A stretch of 21,048 bases of DNA, taken from assembly GCA_005878665.1 (NCBI GenBank), contig VBLR01000077.1, forward strand, positions 1 to 21,048, written 5' to 3'. Source of the DNA: Methanobacteriota archaeon. GTDB lineage: Archaea; Thermoplasmatota; Thermoplasmata; RBG-16-68-12. Below the pieces are notes generated by a model that saw only the letters and a list, made by a program, of their open reading frames with translations, searched no databases and was not told the DNA's origin. Numbering within the stretch: position 1 is the first letter of the stretch; every line of letters starts with the position of its first letter. The position numbers and the translations under genes are program-made. Shown piece after piece: positions 7,212 through 15,745 of this stretch.

Positions 7212-10200
7212 ATGTCGAATACCACCGCTCGCAGAGCGCTGAGCTTTCTGATCGTCGGCGCGATGGTTCTGGCAGGCCTCTTCGTGCTCGTGACGGCGGC
7301 ACCCGTTGCCTCCGCCCGCGCGATCGAGTCGCCCGCCACGCCGACGACAGGTGTCACAGGATCGCCTCGGATCGCAGAAAACCCTTCGACGGCCGCGATC
7401 TCCGCGGAATCGCGGGACGTCTGGAAAACCAAGCTGGATTCTGGGCTGAAGGACGCAGTCGATCGGGGCTCGACCGGTCTCGTCGATGTGGTCATCTACA
7501 CGCAAGATATGAATTCGCTGACACCCTTGCTGAACAAGTTCGCCGTCGAGCGGCTCCCCGAGGAGTTCCGCGGGAAGGACCAGAGGCTCTCCGAGCGGTC
7601 TCTCGCCCGTTCCGAAGGCATCGTCTCTACGACGGTCACGATTCCCACCTTCGCGATCAAGGATTTCGCCAAACTGCCGTCCGTCTTGGGCATCGAGACG
7701 CGAATGGTGCCCGCGACGGCGGACTATACGAATCTCGGATTGACCTCGGAACGCGAGTCGGTGACCCGGTTCCGAGAACAGCTCCAGTCACCGGGCAGTG
7801 GTCCGGCGCCGACGGATTGGTCGATCGTCCGCTCCCAACACGTCGTCGACTCGTCCGGCAACTACCCGATGGGCTTCAACGGCTCCGGCGTCAACATCGC
7901 GGTCCAAGACTGGGGCGCCGACTTCGGTCATCCCAACCTCCTGGGTCAGTGGGCCACGGACCGCAATCCGGCGTCGCCGTATTTCGGCTACCCGATCATG
8001 CTGAGCCAGGAATCCCAATGGAATAACCTTCAACTGTTCACGACGGGCAGCGACTTGGATCGCTACCCATATCCAATCTTTGCAACCGTCGGTACTGCCT
8101 CCTGGTACTCCGACACGGAGTACGTGGCGATAGCGGATTTGAGCGGGAATGTCACGTACGCCACCGGATTTGCCTACGGATTCTTCCAGTACACGAAGAG
8201 GGTGGCGCCAAGCACGCCCTCTTGTCCGGGCTCAAACAACCTCATCAGCCGAACGTACCACGTCGGCGCAATTCCGAGCGCTAGCGGGGTGTTTCACCTG
8301 GGGGTCGACATCGACAAATTCTTCGAGGCCTACTTCTGCAACCGGCCGGGCATCCTCGTCACGGATTCGATCACCCCGGGTGTGTACGATACGGTACACG
8401 TCGACCTGAACCACGACCTCGATTTCACGGACGACAACCCGGTTAGCATCGCGGGAAACCCTCTCGCCACGTGGGATGCGAACGGCGATGGCATCGCCGA
8501 CATTTCGGGCGGCCTCCTGTACTTCATCGGAAAGCGAACCAACTCCATCGCAAACGAGGTCGTGATCGCCTCCGCGACAGGTGCTGAGACGAGTGCCTCG
8601 CTGGCGAACGGATGGATCGAAACGGACGCCCAGGGCGTCAACCTCTTCACCGCGACGATGGCCCTGAACGGGGCGTACTGGCCCAGCTCGGGAGAGGACC
8701 TTTATGAGTTGGTCATCCCGAATACGACCGGCGGCGGGAACGAGACAGGAACGACCGCGCAGCTGACCGCGGGAGTCAACTACATGACCGGAGCTGCGGT
8801 CGATACCGCTGCGCTTCTCGCATTGGGCTACCCTGTTAAGCAAGTGTTTGCCATCGACAACAGTTCAGGCCCACTCGCCGCCGGCGTAGACTACCGGTTG
8901 AATTCGACGACTGGCGTAATCACCTGGCTCAAGGACTTCCCCGATGGGGATTTCGTCGAAATCATCTACGAGCTTCGGACGTGGACACTCAACTACGATA
9001 GCGGCGCAATCACATTCCAGACGCCTCCGGTGGCAAATTCCCAGGTGACGGCCAGGTACAGGACGGGCCTCCCCGTGCCGTACTCGAACATCACGGCGCA
9101 GCGGCAGGGATGGGACCTGTTCGTCCCCGGACCGGGCGACATCGTCGCGTTCTACGGTGCGTTCGAGACGTTCGAGGATCACGGCACGTGGGTTTCGACC
9201 GACCTGGCGGGCGTGCCGTTCGGCAATGCGGGCGGCATCTTCGACATCTACGGGACTGCGCCCGGTGCCAAAATCATCGGAGTCGATCTTCCCACCTCGT
9301 TCGACACGGCAGAGCTCTTCTATTTCTCCTCCCATGGGTACGACGGAATCGCGGGCACCGGCGATGAAGCGAACATCATTACGAATAGCTGGGGCTTCAC
9401 GCAGCCGCAGGAGACCGGATTCACCTTCTTGGAACGGTATCTCTACGACCTCACGACTCGTGTCGCTCCGAACGTCACGATCCTGTTCGCGGCGGGCAAC
9501 AACGGACCCGGCTACTCGACCTCGACGCCGCCCAACACCGCGCCGGGCGTGATTACGGTCGGCGCCGGGACGCTGATGAATTATCGCTGGCTGCTCGGGA
9601 GCGACCTTGGCAATGGATGGTATGATTGGCCCGGCTTCGGCACGGGACCATTTGGGGTGGGTCCCTACGGAGACCTCGCGGACTTCTCCAGCAAAGGTCC
9701 CGCGCTCATGGGGACGCCGGAGCCCGACGTCTTTGCCGCGGGCGCGTTCGGTTTCGGCGGTCGACCGCTCAACTCCGCCTGTGCGGCGTTCGTTGGAGGC
9801 TGCGACGGAACCGGTTCGTTCGACCTCTGGAGTGGCACGTCGATGTCGACGCCGGTTACCGCGGGCATCGTCGCGCTCATCTATCAGGCGTACAAAGCCA
9901 ACGGAGGGGCCTACCCGGTCTCGTCGGTCGCGAAAGAGATCTTGATGTCCTCCGCGGACGACCACGGGTTCGACGTCTTGCAGCAGGGGGCGGGATGGGT
10001 CAACGCAACCGCGGCCGTCGAACTCGCGTCGAGTACCGCGGGCCTGCGGGTGAGCCCGGCCTTCGTGGCACCCGGCGGCTATGGCGGTGTCCACCGACCC
10101 GCGTTCGTCAACTTCATGCACCCCGGCGACACGTACGATCAGACCTTCACGGTCCACAACGAGGGAAGCTCCGCCGCCACGGTCTCGATTGGAGATGCCC

Positions 10201-13200
10201 TATATTCGAAGGTCGGTACGGACTTCTCGTTCAACTGGGCGTTCGCGAACCCCGCGGGAGAGTTCCGGATTCTCAAACCGTCCGGCCTCTATGCGGCGGA
10301 CGGACATACGCTCCTCCCGGGAACGGAAGACCTCACCGCCCGCTGGACCAGCTCGGACTTCTTCCGAATCACCGTGGTGCGGGATCCGGCGACGACGACC
10401 GGGACTCCCGTTACGCTCTTCGAGCTCTTCGACTGGTGGGACCAGAACGGAGACGGCACGTTCGGAGGCGTCCTTGAGCGGAACCGGTACTCGTTCGCCG
10501 GTTTCGAGGCGAATCGGTGGAGCGCGATGGACGAAATCTACGACCCGAACTCCCGCGTCCACGACGGGCTCGTCCTACGCTTACGCGACGCAGGACTCGT
10601 CACCGGAACCATTTCGGTCGTCGTCGAGTTCTACGCGAAGGCGAACTGGGCTTGGACGAACGCGGAGGCCTCCACCGGACTGACGGTCCCCGCGGACGGT
10701 TCCGCGACGTTCGACGTGACCTTCTCGGTTCCCACGGGAACACCGCCCGGAATGTACCAGGGGGCCGTCTGGGTTGCCTCCGGTGGCCGGCCGGTCATCG
10801 TGCCCGTGCTCATCACGGTCCCGGCCACGAGCCTGCCCGTAACCTTCGGAGGCGGAACGCCTTCGACGAGCCTCTACGAGAACGGCGCGGTGGGCCAAGG
10901 TCAATTCCCGAGCAATTGGCGCCAGACCGGCGACTCGCGCCTCTACTGGTTGGACACATCGGTCGTCCCGGCGGCGAACCGTCGGATGATCTACAACACG
11001 ATCCTCCGAGATGCGCCATCCGAGGCGGAGTTCTTCGTCTACTCGCTCCAGCCGGATGCGTACTGGACCGACGATGCGACGTACGGCCCGGGCGCGATGG
11101 TTGAGCTCGCGGCAACAGACAACACCGCCGGCACAACGAACACGAACGCAATCGAACGGACGTTCATGCACACGGATGTCCTCCCGGGCCTCGTCGCGCT
11201 GCAGACCAAGGCTCTCGTCTCTCTGGCCACGGACGAACCGTTGCGGGTCGAGGTCGGCACCTTGACGACGGACCCGCAACACGTGCGAATCTCCACGAAC
11301 CAGCTCGCCGGATCCGTGCCCGTCACCGCGTCGGCCTCGGTTCCGCTCTATGACGGAGCGGTCCTACTCGGATTCCTGAAGCTTCCGGGGGACGGCGTGC
11401 TGACCCATGCGGATCCGATTGTGGGCTCGTCTACCACATCCACTCCGGTCGAACAAGTCGTCCTCGCGAACCCAGAAGACAACACGTACTTCATCGCGGT
11501 CCATGGATGGAGCGTCCCCGCGGGTTCGACGACGTTCGACCTGACCGTGACGACGACGACCGCGAGCGGTACGACGGTCGAGAGCTTCCCAGCGCAGACC
11601 GTCTTCCAAGACAATCCGGCGGACCCGTACACCTCGAGTTTCGTGCAAACGCGCGTCCTCAGTCGGGTGACGAAAATCCAGGTCGACATCGCGGGCGTGG
11701 CTCCCAACGATCTGGACCTCTACATGATGTCGGACCACCCGACCCTGGTGCTCGGTGGGGGCAACTTTGTTGGGAGAGGCGGACCGACCGTTGACGTGCC
11801 GCCGAACGAAGGGGCGCAGATCAACCTGACCTGGCTCTTCAACGGCGACAAGCGCGAGGGGGTCACGTCGGACCTGGTCTACTTGAGCCCGGGCTTCGCC
11901 CCCGCTTCGCTCGCGCAGGCGGTGGACATCACCTTCAGCTATGACGTCACGCCGCCGTCGTTTAGCTCGCAGCTGCCCACGCCGGGATCCACGGTCAGCG
12001 ATTCGACGCCGGGCACGTTTGTCCAGATCAACGACGACCAACCGGGCGCCTTCGCGGTTCATGGAGAGATCGATCAGACGAAGATCGTCGTATGGCTCGA
12101 CGGCGTCGAGATCACATCGATCGCATCGGTCAGCGTGCCGCATTCGACGAACGTCGGCTACCCGACCGGAACCGTCCTCTTCACGCCGACGCACCCGCTG
12201 GCCGACGGCTCGCACACGATGATCGTCCAAGCCGGCGACTTCGCCGGGAATCTCGCGACGACCGCGTGGTCGTTCACGGTCGATACGACGGCGCCGCGGC
12301 TCGACATCTCGTCGCCGACGCCGGGTCTCGTGACGTCCGCCGCGACCGTGACGGTCACGGGCGTGACGGAGCCCGGAGCGACCGTGTCGATTGGAGGATC
12401 CTCCGTCTTCGTGGACGGCTCGGGTGCCTTCAGCGCGGCCGTCAGCCTGATCGAGGGGACGAACACGATTCCGGTGAGTGCGATCGATGCACTCGGGAAT
12501 ACAGCGTCGACCTCGTTGACGGTCGTCAGCGACTCGACCGCGCCGGCGATCTCCCTACTGCGGAGTTCGGCCGGCCTCCTGACGTCCAAGGACCTCACGG
12601 TCGTCTCGGGCGTCGTCAGCGAAGCCTCGTCCCTGACGGTCGCCGGGACCGCGGTGATGGTCCACGCGGACGGCTCGTTCGAGGCGCCGGTGTCGCTCGT
12701 CGAAGGCTCGAATTCGATTGCCATCGTGGCGACGGATTCCGCAGGGAACCAGGGTTCGGCGAGCCTCACCGTCACGCGGGACACGACGCCGCCGACCCTC
12801 ACGATGGACGCCTTGCCGTCGGAGGTCAGCTCCGCGACCGTCACCGTGACGGGGAGCGTCGAGAACTCGGTCTCCTTCGTAACGGTCAACGGGCAGCCCG
12901 TCACCGTGTCGGGTGGACGCTACTCCGCGAGCGTCGCGCTCAGCTTCGGCTCGAACGTGATCTTCGTGCAAGCGACGGACGCCGCCGGCAACACGGCGAC
13001 GACTTCCCAGGCGGTCTCGTACGTGCCGCAGGGCGTGTCGACCGCGTCGGTCGGACTGATCCTGTTGCCCGTGCTCACCGTCATCGCCCTCCTCGTCGGC
13101 CTGGCGATCGGCCAGGCCCGGAGGGGTCGCGGAGGAGGCGGTGGCGGTGGAGAAGGCGGCATGAGGATGGAAGACATGAAGAAGGAGGAGGGAGCCTCGG

Positions 13201-13241
13201 CAGACGAGGAGCTCCTGCCCACTGAGGACGGTGAGTTGTGA
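7212..13241 (+). CDS. Giant subtilisin-family (S8) secreted serine protease, C-terminally membrane-anchored
   Basis: This is a cell-surface endopeptidase of 2009 residues. The ATG at 7212 is followed directly by a Sec signal (hydrophobic about 10-30, cleavage near VASARA at about 37), and a propeptide-like region follows to about 200. The S8 triad is intact: D233 (VQDWGADFGHP), H657 (DHGTWVS), S877 (SGTSMSTP), with the oxyanion asparagine N763 (AAGNNGPG). About 420 residues separate Asp from His, far more than in subtilisin. This insert includes two acidic, possibly calcium-binding stretches (DLNHDLDFTDDN from 398; DANGDGIAD from 422) and two related beta hairpin units (about 558-616). After the catalytic domain (about 936) come Fn3/C5a-peptidase-like beta domains, then about four Ig-like repeats (about 1575-1940; each with a core like GTNTIPVSAIDALGNTAS). 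A membrane helix at about 1945-1965, a basic Gly-rich stretch (RRGRGGGGGGG) and an acidic cytoplasmic tail close the protein. It is co-transcribed with the binding protein, so a role in supplying peptides is inferred. Pyrolysin- or lactocepin-like relatives are the closest known style. Confidence 0.95.
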   Translation: MSNTTARRALSFLIVGAMVLAGLFVLVTAAPVASARAIESPATPTTGVTGSPRIAENPSTAAISAESRDVWKTKLDSGLKDAVDRGSTGLVDVVIYTQDMNSLTPLLNKFAVERLPEEFRGKDQRLSERSLARSEGIVSTTVTIPTFAIKDFAKLPSVLGIETRMVPATADYTNLGLTSERESVTRFREQLQSPGSGPAPTDWSIVRSQHVVDSSGNYPMGFNGSGVNIAVQDWGADFGHPNLLGQWATDRNPASPYFGYPIMLSQESQWNNLQLFTTGSDLDRYPYPIFATVGTASWYSDTEYVAIADLSGNVTYATGFAYGFFQYTKRVAPSTPSCPGSNNLISRTYHVGAIPSASGVFHLGVDIDKFFEAYFCNRPGILVTDSITPGVYDTVHVDLNHDLDFTDDNPVSIAGNPLATWDANGDGIADISGGLLYFIGKRTNSIANEVVIASATGAETSASLANGWIETDAQGVNLFTATMALNGAYWPSSGEDLYELVIPNTTGGGNETGTTAQLTAGVNYMTGAAVDTAALLALGYPVKQVFAIDNSSGPLAAGVDYRLNSTTGVITWLKDFPDGDFVEIIYELRTWTLNYDSGAITFQTPPVANSQVTARYRTGLPVPYSNITAQRQGWDLFVPGPGDIVAFYGAFETFEDHGTWVSTDLAGVPFGNAGGIFDIYGTAPGAKIIGVDLPTSFDTAELFYFSSHGYDGIAGTGDEANIITNSWGFTQPQETGFTFLERYLYDLTTRVAPNVTILFAAGNNGPGYSTSTPPNTAPGVITVGAGTLMNYRWLLGSDLGNGWYDWPGFGTGPFGVGPYGDLADFSSKGPALMGTPEPDVFAAGAFGFGGRPLNSACAAFVGGCDGTGSFDLWSGTSMSTPVTAGIVALIYQAYKANGGAYPVSSVAKEILMSSADDHGFDVLQQGAGWVNATAAVELASSTAGLRVSPAFVAPGGYGGVHRPAFVNFMHPGDTYDQTFTVHNEGSSAATVSIGDALYSKVGTDFSFNWAFANPAGEFRILKPSGLYAADGHTLLPGTEDLTARWTSSDFFRITVVRDPATTTGTPVTLFELFDWWDQNGDGTFGGVLERNRYSFAGFEANRWSAMDEIYDPNSRVHDGLVLRLRDAGLVTGTISVVVEFYAKANWAWTNAEASTGLTVPADGSATFDVTFSVPTGTPPGMYQGAVWVASGGRPVIVPVLITVPATSLPVTFGGGTPSTSLYENGAVGQGQFPSNWRQTGDSRLYWLDTSVVPAANRRMIYNTILRDAPSEAEFFVYSLQPDAYWTDDATYGPGAMVELAATDNTAGTTNTNAIERTFMHTDVLPGLVALQTKALVSLATDEPLRVEVGTLTTDPQHVRISTNQLAGSVPVTASASVPLYDGAVLLGFLKLPGDGVLTHADPIVGSSTTSTPVEQVVLANPEDNTYFIAVHGWSVPAGSTTFDLTVTTTTASGTTVESFPAQTVFQDNPADPYTSSFVQTRVLSRVTKIQVDIAGVAPNDLDLYMMSDHPTLVLGGGNFVGRGGPTVDVPPNEGAQINLTWLFNGDKREGVTSDLVYLSPGFAPASLAQAVDITFSYDVTPPSFSSQLPTPGSTVSDSTPGTFVQINDDQPGAFAVHGEIDQTKIVVWLDGVEITSIASVSVPHSTNVGYPTGTVLFTPTHPLADGSHTMIVQAGDFAGNLATTAWSFTVDTTAPRLDISSPTPGLVTSAATVTVTGVTEPGATVSIGGSSVFVDGSGAFSAAVSLIEGTNTIPVSAIDALGNTASTSLTVVSDSTAPAISLLRSSAGLLTSKDLTVVSGVVSEASSLTVAGTAVMVHADGSFEAPVSLVEGSNSIAIVATDSAGNQGSASLTVTRDTTPPTLTMDALPSEVSSATVTVTGSVENSVSFVTVNGQPVTVSGGRYSASVALSFGSNVIFVQATDAAGNTATTSQAVSYVPQGVSTASVGLILLPVLTVIALLVGLAIGQARRGRGGGGGGGEGGMRMEDMKKEEGASADEELLPTEDGEL

Positions 13242-15556
13242 TGCGCAAGCTCGCGGTCACGGCGATCCTCGGGCTCGCCCTCTTGCTCCTCCTGTCCTCG
13301 GCCGTGCCGGCGAAGGCCACCCACGGGGATTCTTCCGGCCTCTACGGCGGCAATCTCCGCGTGGCCGTCCGCGGGCCGATCAGCCTGAATCCTTTCACGG
13401 CCACGGACGCGGACAGCTGGAAGGTGATCCCGTTGGTCTACGACAGCCTCGGTCGGATCGATCCGGCGACGCTCATGCCAACGCCATGGGCGGCGGCATC
13501 GTGGTCGATTTCCGGCACGACCCTCACCGCCATCTTGCGGTCGGATCTGACGTTCCACGATAACACGGCCGTCCGAGGTGTGGACATCGTGGACTCGTAC
13601 AATCAGTACAAGAATTCCGGCCGGGCGCCTTCGGACCTCGTGGCGTCGAGCACCGGCAACACGGTCACCCTGTCGTCCGCATCGGGAGGCGGCCTGCTGT
13701 TCGGACAAGGCCTGACGCTCCCGATCGTCAAGGCCGGGACCGCAGCGAACCCGGTCGGGAGCGGACCGTGGACGCTCACGGCTTCCACGGCGACGTCGTG
13801 GACGCTCACGGCGAACGCGGCGCACTTCCGGCCGCCGTACCTCGAGACCGTGACCTTCAGCGTGTACAGCAGCACGACGAGTGCCGCGACGGCGCTCCTC
13901 AGCGGGAACCTCGACTTCATCGGCTGGAGCCTCCTCGTCGACGAGCCGTCGCAGATCATCAACATCGGCGGCGTCAACAGGACGCTCCTGAGCGACGCGA
14001 CGATCGTCCAGAACCCGGGGTTCCGACAGCTCTCGTTCGGTTTCAACATGGACTCGAGCCGCGCGACGTCGGACGCCGGCCTGCGTTCCGCGCTGGCGGT
14101 CACCCTGAACCCAATCTTATACCGCCAGCTGTATCCGTCGACGATCATCTCGCACAGCCCCGTCATCCAAGAAGACGTGCCCTGGTATAACCCGGCCGTT
14201 CCGACCTACCAGGTGACAATCACTCCCGTCGGCACTCCGCCGCGGTCGACGGCGCTGCTCACGCAGAGCTTGCAGCTGTTGGACAACGCGGGCTATGTGG
14301 ACCGCGACGGGGACGGATTCCGGGAGCGTCCGAACGGAGCGCCTCTCGCCTTGACGGTCGTCGGGATACCCGTTGCAGAGGACACGCGGATCTTCGCGAT
14401 CCAGTTCGCGACCGTGGACATCTTCACGCGCCTCGGGATTCACGCGAGCCTCGTCAGCGTCCCGAGTGCGACGATCCTGAGCACCCTCGCCGCCGGCAAC
14501 TACGACGTGTTCGCGGCGACGCTCGACACGAGCCTCGATCCCGGCTTCCTCTGGGATTACGTGCACAGCTCGGGCGCGCTGAACGTGTTCGGCGTCGTCA
14601 ACTCGACGTTGGATGCGGACCTGTCGGCCGCGAACGCTGCGTTGGATCCGGCGGCTCGCGCGACGGCCGTCTTCGACGCGCAACTGCGGACGATGACGCA
14701 GGGGTTCTTCATTCCGGTGCTGCACTTCAACGCAATCGAGGCGGCCGTGCGAGGATCGTTCGACGGCTGGGTGGACATGCCGGGAGGCGTGAACAACTTC
14801 TGGACCTACCAGATGCTCCACGTGACCCAGCTCGGTCCCCTCGCCGCCAGCTTGATCGTAATTCCGACGGCCGTCAAGGCGGGACAGTTGACGACCGCAA
14901 TCGCCAAGGTGACCGACTCGGAGGGCGCCCCGGTGTCCGGGGCGAGCGTCTCCTTCTGGATCGGAGGGAGCCAGGTGGGAAGCGGGACCACCGATCTTGC
15001 GGGCAACGTAAGCGCAGCCGTCATCGCGCCCAGCGCGCAGGGCGCGACGGACGTCCAGGTGACGATCCAAGTGTCGAAGCTCGGATACGCCGGCGCGACG
15101 ACGTCGGCCTGGATGACGGTCACGTCGGACACTCGGGCGCTCCTTGTGAGCGTGAGCTCGAGCGCGGTCACGATCGCGTCGCAGACCGGGCAGGCGACGA
15201 TCACCGTCACGGTGACGTCCAGCGGCTCGCCAGTCTCTGGAGCGACCGTGAGCCTCCAGGTCATCGGCCTTGGCGGGAGCGTCGCGGCCGCATCCGGATC
15301 GACGGACGCTCAAGGCCACTTCACGACCTCGTTCAGCGCGGACGTGGGGCCACGGACCCAGTTCCGAATCGTCGCGACGGCGACGGCCGCCGGCTATCTC
15401 GAAGGGAGCGGGAGCACGACGGTCGTTGGGGAACAGCGCGTCGGGACCGTCGAACCGCGAGTCACCGCAGGCCTCGACACGAGTACGATCATCGTCGCGG
15501 TCCTCGCGCTCGTCGTGATCGGCGCTCTCGCAGCGATGATGGGGCGGAGGAAGTAA
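13241..15556 (+). CDS. Family 5 extracellular solute-binding protein (peptide type), C-terminally anchored
   Basis: This is the substrate-capturing component for a Dpp/Opp-type importer, 771 residues. The ATG at 13241 overlaps the protease stop (TGATG); GGTGA at about 13230 can serve as the ribosome site. A Sec signal (about 1-27, ending VPAKA) lacks a lipobox cysteine. Residues about 35-525 form an SBP_bac_5 domain: YGGNLRVAVRGPISLNPFTATD near the start, VYDSLGRIDPATLMPTPWAAASW, LRSDLTFHDNTAVRGVDIVDSY, DGDGFRERPNGAPLALTV and a closing NNFWTYQM. Two Big/transthyretin-like beta domains follow (about 530-620, GAPVSGASVSFWIGG; about 630-735, GSPVSGATVSLQVIG), then a membrane helix (about 746-766) and MGRRK. 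The beta domains probably act as a stalk. It is not in the dppBCDF operon but is the nearest candidate partner; an additional binding protein could lie left of the window. A dipeptide, oligopeptide or other ligand cannot be told apart. Confidence 0.93.
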   Translation: MRKLAVTAILGLALLLLLSSAVPAKATHGDSSGLYGGNLRVAVRGPISLNPFTATDADSWKVIPLVYDSLGRIDPATLMPTPWAAASWSISGTTLTAILRSDLTFHDNTAVRGVDIVDSYNQYKNSGRAPSDLVASSTGNTVTLSSASGGGLLFGQGLTLPIVKAGTAANPVGSGPWTLTASTATSWTLTANAAHFRPPYLETVTFSVYSSTTSAATALLSGNLDFIGWSLLVDEPSQIINIGGVNRTLLSDATIVQNPGFRQLSFGFNMDSSRATSDAGLRSALAVTLNPILYRQLYPSTIISHSPVIQEDVPWYNPAVPTYQVTITPVGTPPRSTALLTQSLQLLDNAGYVDRDGDGFRERPNGAPLALTVVGIPVAEDTRIFAIQFATVDIFTRLGIHASLVSVPSATILSTLAAGNYDVFAATLDTSLDPGFLWDYVHSSGALNVFGVVNSTLDADLSAANAALDPAARATAVFDAQLRTMTQGFFIPVLHFNAIEAAVRGSFDGWVDMPGGVNNFWTYQMLHVTQLGPLAASLIVIPTAVKAGQLTTAIAKVTDSEGAPVSGASVSFWIGGSQVGSGTTDLAGNVSAAVIAPSAQGATDVQVTIQVSKLGYAGATTSAWMTVTSDTRALLVSVSSSAVTIASQTGQATITVTVTSSGSPVSGATVSLQVIGLGGSVAAASGSTDAQGHFTTSFSADVGPRTQFRIVATATAAGYLEGSGSTTVVGEQRVGTVEPRVTAGLDTSTIIVAVLALVVIGALAAMMGRRK

Positions 15557-15565
15557 ACGGGCGGA

Positions 15566-15602
15566 GGGCGAGATCGAGTCGCCCTTTGCTCCCCTTTCCT
15601 TT
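15566..15602 (+). terminator. Probable transcription terminator after the binding-protein gene
   Basis: AGGGCGA pairs with TCGCCCT (15565-15571 and 15579-15585) around a 7 nt loop, starting 9 nt after the stop codon. It is followed by a T-rich pyrimidine tract (TTTGCTCCCCTTTCCTTT). T-rich tracts are the main archaeal termination signal, so this is a good candidate end for the protease operon. Confidence 0.6.
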
Positions 15603-15674
15603 GTCGGCCAGCAGAAGCGTTTCCAAATCGCCGAAGTCCTCTCACGGGAAGAAAGGGAACAATTCGCTCGAACG

Positions 15675-15684
15675 CAATAAATAG
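15675..15684 (+). promoter_or_regulatory. TATA box of the histidine kinase gene
   Basis: CAATAAATAG is an archaeal TATA-like element in GC-rich DNA, with CGAACG just upstream as a possible BRE. The expected transcript start is near 15705, leaving a leader of about 40 nt that contains the GGAGGT ribosome site. The rest of the 189 nt gap (15557-15745) holds only the preceding terminator. Confidence 0.6.
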
Positions 15685-15732
15685 GGACGTCGGCAATCGC
15701 GGACCACGGCGCGGGTTCTCCCCTCAGCCCTC

Positions 15733-15738
15733 GGAGGT
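15733..15738 (+). promoter_or_regulatory. Shine-Dalgarno site of the histidine kinase gene
   Basis: GGAGGT is spaced 7 nt before the ATG at 15746. It is a strong site that fixes this start, unlike the apparently leaderless purB and lig that follow. Confidence 0.75.
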
Positions 15739-15745
15739 TTCCGCC

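Noticed and set aside
8865..10157. Long - strand open frame (430 codons) opposite the protease
   Set aside because: It has no recognisable motif, is Arg/Gly/Val/Asp-rich and lies fully antisense to the S8 catalytic region.
13238..13240. GTG start one codon before the binding-protein ATG
   Set aside because: It would add one residue only; the ATG at 13241 forms the common TGATG overlap and is the simpler choice.
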